Source: Acanthosepion lycidas (lineage: Eukaryota; Mollusca; Cephalopoda; Sepiida; Sepiidae). From it: 64,000 nt of DNA. Every line of letters starts with the position of its first letter. The first letter of the stretch is position 1. The notes under the pieces are model-generated. The model had not been told where the DNA came from. It saw nothing but the letters and a program-made list of their open reading frames with translations, and searched no databases. Below are positions 1-9,630 of this stretch, one piece after another. The position numbers and the translations under genes were made by a program. Where the stretch lies: positions 64,449,878-64,513,877 of the forward strand of contig OZ010574.1 of assembly GCA_963932145.1 (NCBI GenBank), read 5' to 3'.

Positions 1-446
1 ATTAATTAATGTTCTTTCCATGATAAGAATCAGTGTGAGTTATGTCCCCTTTGATGATTGGATGTTTAGAATGAGTGATTTATCAAGATAGTAATGGAAT
101 TAACTGTTTGGAAAGGATATCAGAATAAACCTGAACATATACTGGCATCAAACTGCTTGCATACAGGTAGAAAATGAATCGGGTGAATATACAAATATAG
201 AAAGAGGTGTAAAAATTTCAGGAAATTTGGAACTGAACACTTTATTTAATCTACATGGGTAAACTGTTCTCATTCCATTGTCTATATTTAGGGATATCTT
301 GTCTTGTTCTCTGAAGTAGGCTGGAGAGCACAACAAATGAAACTTTGTAAGAATCACAATAAAGATGAGGATATTAGTTCAAATGTAAATAATGTAGAAA
401 ATGATTATTTCTCATGCTAGACATTCAAACAGAATTTTTTTGGATG
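1..446. other. Unique left flank, no gene recognised
   Basis: AT-rich sequence without a recognisable coding region, RNA gene or repeat. The longest minus-strand open frame here (148-357, 69 codons) has low-complexity composition, no recognisable motif and no supporting context, so I treat it as chance. The first part of the SINE target duplication begins at 447. Confidence 0.6.
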
Positions 447-457
447 AATGGATATTT
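447..457. repeat. SINE target-site duplication, left copy
   Basis: AATGGATATTT here is identical to 789-799. The two 11-bp copies bracket the SINE-like element exactly, as expected for target-primed retrotransposition. An 11-bp perfect match at the element's two ends is unlikely by chance. Confidence 0.75.
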
Positions 458-468
458 TAGTCAGTCTC

Positions 469-588
469 TTATGTGCCATGTGTGATACACGCTTACACAA
501 TCATGTATCTTTGATACATGACTGATGAGGCAGACTTTTTTCCCACAGTAGGTTGTCATTTCTTTCTGTGATAGACCAGTTTCCATCA
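469..588 (-). repeat. Shared 3' module, copy 1 (SINE tail)
   Basis: About 120 bp collinear with 848-965. Shared landmarks in + order are TTATGTGCCAT, a CATGTATC/GATACATG hairpin, a GGCAGA stretch, CATTTCTTTCTG and TAGACCAGTT. The copies differ by scattered substitutions and small indels, so the duplication is not recent. In this copy the module forms the 3' part of the SINE. The paired copy abuts the reverse-transcriptase remnant, so the module could be a LINE 3' end or the tail of a second, truncated SINE. Confidence 0.7.
502..520. other. 8-bp perfect hairpin (CATGTATC/GATACATG)
   Basis: Perfect inverted repeat with a 3-nt loop inside the SINE 3' module. It is conserved in the second module copy at 881-900, where the loop is 4 nt. 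Conservation of both arms suggests structure in the element RNA, for example for recognition by the partner reverse transcriptase; that role is inference. Confidence 0.55.
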
Positions 589-605
589 AAGGCTATAGAA
601 CCTTG

Positions 606-644
606 TCTGTCTTGCTATTTACCCATTCTGTCCTGCTACTTACC
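606..644. repeat. Short direct repeat within the SINE body
   Basis: Two 18-bp copies, 606-623 and 627-644, spaced 21 bp apart and differing at two positions (TCTGTCTTGCTATTTACC versus TCTGTCCTGCTACTTACC). It looks like a local slippage duplication in the SINE body. Confidence 0.6.
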
Positions 645-722
645 AATAGCCGAGGAGAGATGAAGAGGAGTCATACCTTTCCCAACGGTATTAGCATGTA
701 AGTGAATGTAATGGATTTGAAA

Positions 723-735
723 GGAATTTGAACTC
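723..735 (-). promoter_or_regulatory. Pol III B box-like motif
   Basis: On the minus strand this reads GAGTTCAAATTCC, close to the B-box consensus GGTTCRANNCC. It lies about 31 nt downstream of the A box-like motif, the spacing expected of an internal tRNA promoter. Whether it is still active cannot be judged from sequence. Confidence 0.55.
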
Positions 736-766
736 AGCTCACCAATTCCTCAATCCAAGCCACTAT

Positions 767-780
767 CCATTACTCCACCA
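767..780 (-). promoter_or_regulatory. Pol III A box-like motif
   Basis: On the minus strand this reads TGGTGGAGTAATGG, near the A-box consensus TRGYNNARNNGG with small spacing differences. It starts 7 nt from the presumed 5' end of the SINE, as in tRNA genes. Confidence 0.5.
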
Positions 781-788
781 TGCCTCCA

Positions 789-799
789 AATGGATATTT
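789..799. repeat. SINE target-site duplication, right copy
   Basis: Identical 11-bp match (AATGGATATTT) to 447-457, immediately beyond the SINE 5' head. Confidence 0.75.
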
Positions 800-847
800 A
801 CTAAGCAAAATTCAGAATTAACATGGTGAAGTAATCAGGGATGTCGG

Positions 848-965
848 TTATGTGCCATATGTGATACATGCTTAGGCGATCATGTATCTTTCGATACATG
901 ACTGACAAGGCAGATATTTTCCTGCAGTAGTTACCATTTCTTTCTGCAGTAGACCAGTTGCTATC
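848..965 (-). repeat. Shared 3' module, copy 2, beside RT remnant
   Basis: Second copy of the module at 469-588. It directly follows, on the minus strand, the point where recognisable reverse-transcriptase coding sequence stops (about 966). No tRNA-like head is visible with this copy and no flanking duplication was found. It could be the 3' untranslated end joined to a deleted RT ORF, or a truncated SINE inserted there. A minus-strand open frame (801-1,013) runs through it, but residues after NNDNVL do not look like the RT family. Confidence 0.6.
881..900. other. 8-bp perfect hairpin, second copy
   Basis: CATGTATC (881-888), loop TTTC, GATACATG (893-900). It is the counterpart of 502-520. 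A third GATACATG lies at 863-870, so an alternative pairing with 881-888 is possible. Confidence 0.55.
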
Positions 966-1029
966 TAAAACGTTGTCGTTGTTCATATATTTGGTCCATG
1001 GTATCCTCAACATCCTTCTGTAGAACTAC

Positions 1030-1059
1030 ATTTTTGTTGCTTCATGTCTCTTCATCTTT
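1030..1059. repeat. Outermost array monomer fragment, cut off by LINE insertion
   Basis: TTGTTGCTTCATGTCTCTTC followed by ATCTTT matches the end of a standard unit (GTTGCTTCATGTCTTTTCTTCATC) apart from a 3-bp deletion. If the segment 1,060-1,453 and one ATCTTT copy are removed, it joins GAGGAGATTGTCC at 1,460 with the unit's phase kept. The array therefore originally reached about 1,035 and merged into the RT remnant. Confidence 0.8.
1054..1059. repeat. LINE target-site duplication, left copy
   Basis: ATCTTT, identical to 1,454-1,459. The sequences outside the two copies together restore a continuous array unit, which supports a real target duplication despite its short length. Confidence 0.75.
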
Positions 1060-1067
1060 CTTTAAAA

Positions 1068-1076
1068 TTTTTTTTT
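1068..1076 (-). other. Short A-tail of the inserted LINE
   Basis: Nine consecutive T on the + strand (A on the element strand) close to the 3' end of the insertion, separated from the target duplication by CTTTAAAA. Confidence 0.6.
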
Positions 1077-1143
1077 ACAGTTTGCTTCGCTCTGTATAAG
1101 ACCCAGGGGCCACTTAAGGTATAGGGTTTCATTAAGGAGCAGT

Positions 1144-1448
1144 TTATATGGACAGGAGGGGAAGATAATGGTTAACTCTAGACATGAACAGGTTAAGATT
1201 GCAGTGATCGAGGAAACATCTTCTTGAGAGTCTGTTCCATAGAGCAGTTGTTTGCAGGAAGAAGCTGTTTGAGTGGAACTTAATTCTCACCAATGAAATA
1301 CAAAGGGAATGTGGGTGGTTTGCTGTAATTTAAGTGGGGTATGGTGGCTTCTAGCCATGAAGGTTACACCTGTCAGAACCAAGGAATATAGTTTGTCAAA
1401 GCACATAAAATGTAAGTATCAATAGAGCAGTGAGGGGCTTGCCACATC
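1144..1448 (-). pseudogene. Non-LTR reverse transcriptase C-terminus, broken
   Basis: Two minus-strand frames carry the homology. From 1,448 leftward the first reads DVASPSLLY, an in-frame TGA (1,419-1,421), then YLHFMCFDKLYSLVL. The second is open from 1,329 to the TAA at 1,144-1,146 and contains KFHSNSFFLQTTALWNRLS and LNLFMSRVNHYLPLL. CR1/L2/Jockey-type reverse transcriptases end with a segment like NSFFxRTxxLWNSLP followed by LxxFKSRVxxYL, and the preceding VASLSLLYRY stretch is also typical. At least one frameshift (between about 1,330 and 1,365) and one stop break it. Only the last 100 or so residues are present, as expected for a 5'-truncated copy. The clade is assigned from recalled motifs. 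Confidence 0.75.
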
Positions 1449-1453
1449 CTGAT

Positions 1454-1459
1454 ATCTTT
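1454..1459. repeat. LINE target-site duplication, right copy
   Basis: ATCTTT, matching 1,054-1,059. The next base (1,460) continues an array unit in phase. Confidence 0.75.
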
Positions 1460-4400
1460 GAGGAGATTGTCCAGCATTCATTGCCATGTAGGAGGACTGA
1501 TATTATATAACAGTTCAGTATTCTTTTCTTTGTTTCTGTTGCTTCATGTCATTTCTTCATCTGTGGGGAGATTGTCCAGCATTCATTGCCATATAGGGGG
1601 ACTGATATTATCTAACAGTTCACTACTCTTTTCTTTGTTTCTGTTGCTTCATGTCATTTCTTCATCTATGAGGAGATTGTCCAGCATTCACTGCCATATA
1701 GGAGGACTGATATTACATAACAGTTCAGTACACTTTTCTTTGTTTCTGTTGCTTCATGTCATTTCTTCATCTGTGGGGAGATTGTCCAGCATTCATTGCC
1801 ATATAGGGGGACTGATATTATCTAACAGTTCAGTACTCTTTTCTTTGTTTCTGTTGCTTCATGTCATTTCTTCATCTGTGGGAAGATTGTCCAGCATTCA
1901 TTGCCATATAGGGGGACTGATATTATCTAACAGTTCACTACTCTTTTCTTTGTTTCTGTTGCTTCATGTCATTTCTTCATCTATGAGGAGATTGTCCAGC
2001 ATTCACTGCCATATAGGAGGACTGATATTACATAACAGTTCATTACTCTTTTCTTTGTTTCTGTTGCTTCATGTCATTTCTTCATCTGTGGGGAGATTGT
2101 CCAGCATTCATTGCCATATGGGAGGACTGATATTATCTAACACTTCAGTACTCTTTTCTTTGTTTCTGTTGCTTCATGTCATTTCTTCATCAGTGGGGAG
2201 ATTATCCAGCATTCATTGCCATATAGGGGGACTGATATTATCTAACAGTTGAGTACTATTTTCTTTGTTTCTGTTGCTTCATGTCATTTCTTCATCTGTG
2301 GGGAGATTGTCCAGCATTCATTGCCATATCGGAGGACTGATATTACATAACAGTTCAGTACTCTTTTCTTTGTTTCTGTTGCTTCATGTCATTTCTTCAT
2401 CTGTGGGGAGATTGTCCAGCATTCATTGCCATATAGGAGGACTGATATTATCTAACACTTCAGTACTCTTTTCTTTGTTTCTGTTGCTTCATGTCATTTC
2501 TTCATCAGTGGGGAGATTGTCCAGCATTCATTGCCATATAGGGGGACTGATATTATCTAACAGTTCAGTACTCTTTTCTTTGTGTCTGTTGCTTCATGTC
2601 ATTTCTTCATCTGTGGGGAGATTGTCCAGCATTCATTGCCATATAGGGGGACTGATGTTATCTAACAGTTCACTACTCTTTTCTTTGTTTCTGTTGCTTC
2701 ATGTCATTTCTTCAACTATGAGGAGATTGTCCAGCATTCACTGCCATATAGGAAGACTGATATTACATAACAGTTCAGTACTATTTCTTTGTTTCTGTTG
2801 CTTCATGTCATTTCTTCATCTGTGGGGAGATTGTCCAGCATTAATTGCCATATAGGAGGACTGATATTATCTAACACTTCAGTACTCTTTTCTTTGTTTC
2901 TGTTGCTTCATGTCATTTCTTCATCAGTGGGGAGATTGTCCAGCATTCATTGCCATATAGGGGGACTGATATTATCTAACAGTTCAGTACTCTTTTCTTT
3001 GTTTCTGTTGCTTCATGTCTTTTCTTCATCTGTGGGGAGATTGTCCAGCATTCATTGCCATATAGGGGCACTGATATTATCTAACACTTCAGTACTCTTT
3101 TCTTTGTTTCTGTTCCTTCATGTCTTTTCTTCATCTGTGGGGAGATTGTCCAACATTCATTGCCATATACGGGGACTGATATTATCTAACAGTTCAGTAC
3201 TCTTTTCTTTGTTTCTGTTGCTTCATGTCATTTCTTCATCTGTTGGGAGATTGTCCAGCATTCATTGCCATATAGGGGGACTGATATTATCTAACAGTTC
3301 AGTACTCTTTTCTTTGTTTCTGTTGCTTCATGTCATTTCTTCATCTGTGGGGAGATTGTCCAGCAATCATTGCCATATAGGGGGACTGATATTATCTAAC
3401 AGTTCAGTACTCTTTTCTTTGTTTCTATTGCTTCATGTCATTTCTTCATCTGTGATGAGATTGTCCAGCATTCATTGCCATATAGGAGGACTGATATTAC
3501 ATAAGAGTTCAGTACTCTTTTCTTTGTTTCTGTTGCTTCATGTCTTTTCTTCATCTGTGGGGAGATTGTCCAGCATTCATTGCCATATAGGGGGACTGAT
3601 ATTATCTAACAATGCAGTACTCTTTTCTTTGATTCTGTTGCTTCATGTCATTTCTTCATCTGTGTGGAGATTGCCCAGCATTCACTGCCATATAGGGGGA
3701 CTGATATTATCTAACAGTTCAGTACTCTTTTCTTTGTTTCTGTTGCTTCATGTCATTTCTTCATCTGTGTGGAGATTGCCCAGCATTCACTGCCATATGG
3801 GAGGACTGATATTATCTAACAGTTCAGTACTCTTTTCTTTGTTTCTGTTGCTTCATGTCTTTTCTTCATCTGTGGGGAGATTGTCCAGCATTCATTGCCA
3901 TATAGGGGCACTGATATTATCTAACACTTCAGTACTCTTTTCTTTGTTTCTGTTGCTTCATGTCTTTTCTTCATCTGTGGGGAGATTGTCCAGCATTCAT
4001 TGCCATATAGGGACACTGATATTATATAACAGTTCAGTACACTTTTCTTTGTTTCTGTTGCTTCATGTCATTTCTTCATCTGTGGGGAGATTGTCCAGCA
4101 TTCATTGCCATATAGGGGGACTGATATTATCTAACACTTCAGTACTCTTTTCTTTGTTTCTGTTGCTTCATGTCTTTTCTTCATCTGTGGGGAGATTGTC
4201 CAGCATTCATTGCCATATAGGGGGACTGATATTATCTAACAGTTCAGTAATATTTTCTTTGATTCTGTTGCTTCATGTCATTTCTTCATCTGTGTGGAGA
4301 TTGCCCAGCATTCACTGCCATATAGGGGGACTGATATTATCTAACAGTTCAGTACTCTTTTCTTTGTTTCTGTTGCTTCATGTCTTTTCTTCATCTGTGG

Positions 4401-6476
4401 GGAGATTGTCCAGCATTCATTGCCATATAGGGGGACTGATATTATCTAACAATGCAGTACTCTTTTCTTTGATTCTGTTGCTTCATGTCTTTTCTTCATC
4501 TGTGGGGAGATTGTCCAGCATTCATTGCCATATAGGGGCACTGATATTATCTAACACTTCAGTACTCTTTTCTTTGTTTCTGTTGCTTCATGTCTTTTCT
4601 TCATCTGTGGGGAGATTGTCCAGCATTCATTGCCATATAGGGACACTGATATTATATAACAGTTCAGTACACTTTTCTTTGTTTCTGTTGCTTCATGTCA
4701 TTTCTTCATCTGTGGGGAGATTGTCCAGCATTCATTGCCATATAGGGGGACTGATATTATCTAACACTTCAGTACTCTTTTCTTTGTTTCTGTTGCTTCA
4801 TGTCTTTTCTTCATCTGTGGGGAGATTGTCCAGCATTCATTGCCATATAGGGGGACTGATATTATCTAACAGTTCAGTAATATTTTCTTTGATTCTGTTG
4901 CTTCATGTCATTTCTTCATCTGTGTGGAGATTGCCCAGCATTCACTGCCATATAGGGGGACTGATATTATCTAACAGTTCAGTACTCTTTTCTTTGTTTC
5001 TGTTGCTTCATGTCTTTTCTTCACCTGTGGGGAGATTGTCCAGCATTCATTGCCATATAGGGGCACTGATATTATCTAACACTTCAGTACTCTTTTCTTT
5101 GTTTCTGTTGCTTCATGTCTTTTCTTCATCTGTGGGGAGATTGTCCAGCATTCATTGCCATATAGGGGCACTGATATTATCTAAAACTTCAGTAATCTTT
5201 TCTTTGTTTCTGTTGCTTCATGTCTTTTCTTCATCTGTGGGGAGATTGTCCAGCATTCATTGCCATATAGGGGCACTGATATTATCTAAAACTTCAGTAA
5301 TCTTTTCTTTGTTTCTGTTGCTTCATGTCATTTCTTCATCTGTGGGGAGATTGTCCAGCATTCATTGCCATATAGGAGGACTGATATTACATAACAGTTC
5401 AGTACTCTTTTCTTTGTTTCTGTTGCTTCATGTCATTTCTTCATCTGTGGGGAGATTGTCCAGCATTCATTGCCATATAGCGGGACTGATATTATCTAAC
5501 ACTTCAGTACTCTTTTCTTTGTTTCTGTTGCTTCATTTCATTTCTTCATCTGTGGGGAGATTGTCCAGCATTCATTGCCATATAGGAGGACTGATATTAT
5601 CTAAAAGTTCAGTACTCTTTTCTTTGTTTCTGTTGCTTCATGTATTTCTTCACTTGTGGGGAGATTGTCCAGCATTCATTGCCATATAGGGGCACTGATA
5701 TTATCTAACACTTCAGTACTCTTTTCTTTGTTTCTGTTGCTTCATGTCTTTTCTTCATCTGTGGGGAGATTGTCCAGGATTCACTGCCATATAGGGGGAC
5801 TGATATTATCTAACAGTTCAGTACTCTTTTCTTTGTTTCTGTTGCTTCATGTTATTTCTTCATCTATGAGGAGATTGTCCGGCATTCACTGCCATATAGG
5901 AGGACTGATATTACATAACAGTTCAGTACTCTTTTCTTTGTTTCTGTTGCTTCATGTCATTTCTTCATCTGTGGGGAGATTGTCCAGCATTCATTGCCAT
6001 ATAGGAGGACTGATATTATCTAACAGTTCAGTACTCTTTTCTTTGTTTCTGTTGCTTCATGTCATTTCTTCATCTGTGGGGAGATTGTCCAGCATTCATT
6101 GCCATATAGGGGGACTGATATTATATAACAGTTCAGTACTCTTTTCTTTGTTTCTGTTGCTTCATGTCTTTTCTTCATCTGTGGGGAGATTGTCCAGCAT
6201 TCATTGCCATATAGGGGGACTGATATTATCTAACAGTTCAGTACTCTTTTCTTTGTTTCTGTTGCTTCATGTCATTTCTTCATCTGTGGGGAGATTGTCC
6301 AACATTCATTGCCATATAGGAGGACTGATATTATATAACAGTTCAGTACTCTTTTCTTTGTTTCTGTTGCTTCATGTCTTTTCTTCATCTGTGGGGAGAT
6401 TGTCCAACATTCATTGCCATATAGGGGGACTGATATTATATAACAGTTCAGTACTCTTTTCTTTGTTTCTGTTGCT
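1460..6476. repeat. Diverged edge domain of the array
   Basis: About 48 units with the most scattered private substitutions (for example TTGCCCAGC, GATTCTG, AATGCAGTAC) and three breaks of the + frame: a substitution creating TGA near 2,250, and 1-bp losses near 2,790 and 5,645. TCTAAC-type units predominate, mixed with ACATAAC and a few ATATAAC. Higher divergence at an array edge fits the usual picture that homogenisation by unequal exchange is weakest at the ends. Confidence 0.8.
3857..5012. repeat. Six-unit (630-bp) higher-order tandem duplication
   Basis: A run of six distinct units starting at 3,857 is repeated from 4,487; the second copy is followed for about five units. Diagnostic variants recur exactly 630 bp apart: GGGACACTG at about 4,010 and 4,640, and CAGTAATATTTTCTTTGATTC near 4,246 and 4,876. 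Standard signature of unequal exchange of a multi-unit block. Confidence 0.8.
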
Positions 6477-9400
6477 TCATGTCTTTTTCTTCATCTGTGG
6501 GGAGATTGTCCAGCATTCATTGCCATATAGGGAGACTGATATTATCTAACAGTTCAGTACTCTTTTCTTTGTTTCTGTTGCTTCATGTCATTTCTTCATC
6601 TATGAGGAGATTGTCCAGCATAGCATTCACTGCCATATAGGAGGACTGATATTACATAACAGTTCAGTACTCTTTTCTTTGTTTCTGTTGCTTCATGTCA
6701 TTTCTTCATCTGTGGGGAGATTGTCCAGCATTCATTGCCATATAGGGGGACTGATATTATCTAACAGTTCAGTACTCTTTTCTTTGTTTCTGTTGCTTCA
6801 TGTTATTTCTTCATCTATGAGGAGATTGTCCGGCATTCACTGCCATATAGGAGGACTGATATTACATAACAGTTCAGTACTCTTTTCTTTGTTTCTGTTG
6901 CTTCATGTCATTTCTTCATCTGTGGGGAGATTGTCCAGCATTCATTGCCATATAGGAGGACTGATATTATCTAACAGTTCAGTACTCTTTTCTTTGTTTC
7001 TGTTGCTTCATGTCATTTCTTCATCTGTGGGGAGATTGTCCAGCATTCATTGCCATATAGGGGGACTGATATTATCTAACAGTTCAGTACTCTTTTCTTT
7101 GTTTCTGTTGCTTCATGTCTTTTCTTCATCTGTGGGGAGATTGTCCAGCATTCATTGCCATATAGGGGGACTGATATTATCTAAAAGTTCAGTACTCTTT
7201 TCTTTGTTTCTGTTGCTTCATGTCATTTCTTCATCTGTGGGGAGATGGTCCAACATTCATTGCCATATAGGAGGACTGATATTATCTAACAGTTCAGTAC
7301 TCTTTTCTTTGTTTCTGTTGCTTCATGTCATTTCTTCATCTGTGGGGAGATTGTCCAACATTCATTGCCAGATAGGAGGACTGATATTATATAACAGTTC
7401 AGTTCTCTTTTCTTTGTTTCTGTTGCTTCATGTCTTTTCTTCATCTGTGGGGAGATTGTCCAGCATTCATTGCCATATAGGGGGACTGATATTATCTAAC
7501 AGTTCAGTACTCTTTTCTTTGTTTCTGTTGCTTCATGTCATTTCTTCATCTGTGGGGAGATTGTCCAACATTCATTGCCATATAGGAGGACTGATATTAT
7601 ATAACAGTTCAGTACTCTTTTCTTTGTTTCTGTTGCTTCATGTTTTTTCTTCATCTGTGGGGAGATTGTCCAGCATTCATTGCCATATAGGGGGACTGAT
7701 ATTATCTAACAGTTCAGTACTCTTTTCTTTGTTTCTGTTGCTTCATGTCTTTTCTTCATCTGTGGGGAGATTGTCCAGCATTCATTGCCATATAGGGGGA
7801 CTGATATTATATAACAGTTCAGTTCTCTTTTCTTTGTTTCTGTTGCTTCATGTCTTTTCTTCATCTGTGGGGAGATTGTCCAGCATTCATTGCCATATAG
7901 GGGGACTGATATTATCTAACAGTTCAGTACTCTTTTCTTTGTTTCTGTTGCTTCATGTCATTTCTTCATCTGTGGGGAGATTGTCCAACATTCATTGCCA
8001 TATAGGAGGACTGATATTATATAACAGTTCAGTACTCTTTTCTTTGTTTCTGTTGCTTCATGTCTTTTCTTCATCTGTGGGGAGATTGTCCAACATTCAT
8101 TGCCATATAGGGGGACTGATATTATATAACAGTTCAGTACTCTTTTCTTTGTTTCTGTTGCTTCATGTCTTTTTCTTCATCTGTGGGGAGATTGTCCAGC
8201 ATTCATTGCCATATAGGGAGACTGATATTATCTAACAGTTCAGTACTCTTTTCTTTGTTTCTGTTGCTTCATGTCATTTCTTCATCTATGAGGAGATTGT
8301 CCAGCATAGCATTCACTGCCATATAGGAGGACTGATATTACATAACAGTTCAGTACTCTTTTCTTTGTTTCTGTTGCTTCATGTCATTTCTTCATCTGTG
8401 GGGAGATTGTCCAGCATTCATTGCCATATAGGGGGACTGATATTATCTAACAGTTCAGTACTCTTTTCTTTGTTTCTGTTGCTTCATGTTATTTCTTCAT
8501 CTATGAGGAGATTGTCCGGCATTCACTGCCATATAGGAGGACTGATATTACATAACAGTTCAGTACTCTTTTCTTTGTTTCTGTTGCTTCATGTCATTTC
8601 TTCATCTGTGGGGAGATTGTCCAGCATTCATTGCCATATAGGAGGACTGATATTATCTAACAGTTCAGTACTCTTTTCTTTGTTTCTGTTGCTTCATGTC
8701 ATTTCTTCATCTGTGGGGAGATTGTCCAGCATTCATTGCCATATAGGGGGACTGATATTATCTAACAGTTCAGTACTCTTTTCTTTGTTTCTGTTGCTTC
8801 ATGTCTTTTCTTCATCTGTGGGGAGATTGTCCAGCATTCATTGCCATATAGGGGGACTGATATTATCTAAAAGTTCAGTACTCTTTTCTTTGTTTCTGTT
8901 GCTTCATGTCATTTCTTCATCTGTGGGGAGATGGTCCAACATTCATTGCCATATAGGAGGACTGATATTATCTAACAGTTCAGTACTCTTTTCTTTGTTT
9001 CTGTTGCTTCATGTCATTTCTTCATCTGTGGGGAGATTGTCCAACATTCATTGCCAGATAGGAGGACTGATATTATATAACAGTTCAGTTCTCTTTTCTT
9101 TGTTTCTGTTGCTTCATGTCTTTTCTTCATCTGTGGGGAGATTGTCCAGCATTCATTGCCATATAGGGGGACTGATATTATCTAACAGTTCAGTACTCTT
9201 TTCTTTGTTTCTGTTGCTTCATGTCATTTCTTCATCTGTGGGGAGATTGTCCAACATTCATTGCCATATAGGAGGACTGATATTATATAACAGTTCAGTA
9301 CTCTTTTCTTTGTTTCTGTTGCTTCATGTTTTTTCTTCATCTGTGGGGAGATTGTCCAACATTCATTGCCATATAGGGGGACTGATATTATATAACAGTT

Positions 9401-9630
9401 CAGTACTCTTTTCTTTGTTTCTGTTGCTTCATGTCTTTTTCTTCATCTGTGGGGAGATTGTCCAGCATTCATTGCCATATAGGGAGACTGATATTATCTA
9501 ACAGTTCAGTACTCTTTTCTTTGTTTCTGTTGCTTCATGTCATTTCTTCATCTATGAGGAGATTGTCCAGCATAGCATTCACTGCCATATAGGAGGACTG
9601 ATATTACATAACAGTTCAGTACTCTTTTCT
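5830..9630. repeat. Three-copy multi-unit block (9, 16 and 12 units)
   Basis: The rare CCGGCATTCACTG variant occurs at 5,879, 6,830 and 8,516, that is 951 and 1,686 bp apart (9 and 16 units plus 6 bp). Each copy ends with the same pair of length markers, a +1 T in GTCTTTTTCTTC (about 6,482, 8,169 and 9,435) and a 110-bp unit. The third copy matches the second but lacks four units (420 bp). Sharing of two independent length mutations proves block duplication rather than recurrent mutation. Confidence 0.85.

Larger units (their letters stand above)
458..788 (-). mobile_element. tRNA-derived SINE, minus strand
   Basis: A retroelement of about 330 bp whose 5' head is at the right end. Read on the minus strand it begins GGAGGCATGGTGG, followed by an RNA polymerase III A-box-like and a B-box-like motif at tRNA-like spacing (767-780 and 723-735). 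The middle (589-720) is the element body and includes a short internal duplication. The 3' third (469-588) is a module that also occurs at 848-965 next to the reverse-transcriptase remnant. Perfect 11-bp direct repeats (AATGGATATTT) flank it at 447-457 and 789-799. SINEs of this architecture are mobilised by a partner LINE that recognises the 3' tail; the shared module may be that tail, which is inference. I cannot name the family. Certainty is good that it is a retroposed element, moderate that the head derives from a tRNA. Confidence 0.75.
966..1061 (-). pseudogene. RTE-like non-LTR reverse transcriptase, C-terminal remnant
   Basis: Minus-strand reading gives KMKRHEATKM, an in-frame TAG (1,026-1,028), then FYRRMLRIPWTKY and MNNDNVL. 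Non-LTR retrotransposon ORF2-type proteins of the RTE/BovB-like group carry, just after the RT core, a segment of the form LYGxExWT, then LEAxEMW, then RRMLRIPWT and NEEVL. The TAG sits exactly where that family has tryptophan, consistent with a single TGG to TAG change. Only about 32 codons are recognisable; homology ends near 966 where a different module begins. The upstream part of the same motif set is what the tandem array encodes, so this is probably the surviving downstream end of the array's donor element. Family-level placement rests on recalled motifs, not a search. Confidence 0.8.
1060..1453 (-). mobile_element. 5'-truncated LINE insertion (CR1/L2/Jockey-like)
   Basis: A segment of about 394 bp interrupts the terminal array unit. 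On the minus strand it contains the C-terminal end of a non-LTR reverse transcriptase (1,144-1,448), then a short 3' untranslated stretch, then nine A's (1,068-1,076 on +). Target duplication ATCTTT flanks it. 5' truncation, A-rich 3' end and target duplication are the hallmarks of LINE retrotransposition. It is a different family from the array donor, as judged by its NSFF-x-T-x-LWN type ending. It postdates formation of the array edge. Confidence 0.78.

Noticed and set aside
148-357. 69-codon minus-strand open frame in the left flank as a gene
   Set aside because: No recognisable motif, no coding context, and length within chance expectation for AT-rich DNA.
490-545. Hammerhead ribozyme, prompted by ACTGATGAG next to a hairpin at 502-520
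   Set aside because: No NUH cleavage triplet sits at the base of the stem, no GAAA box follows in a pairable position, and the second module copy has CTGACAAG instead of CTGATGAG.
801-1013. Minus-strand 70-codon open frame as an independent small gene
   Set aside because: Its first 16 or so codons are the RT remnant continuing from an upstream in-frame stop; the rest is the repeated non-coding module shared with the SINE tail.
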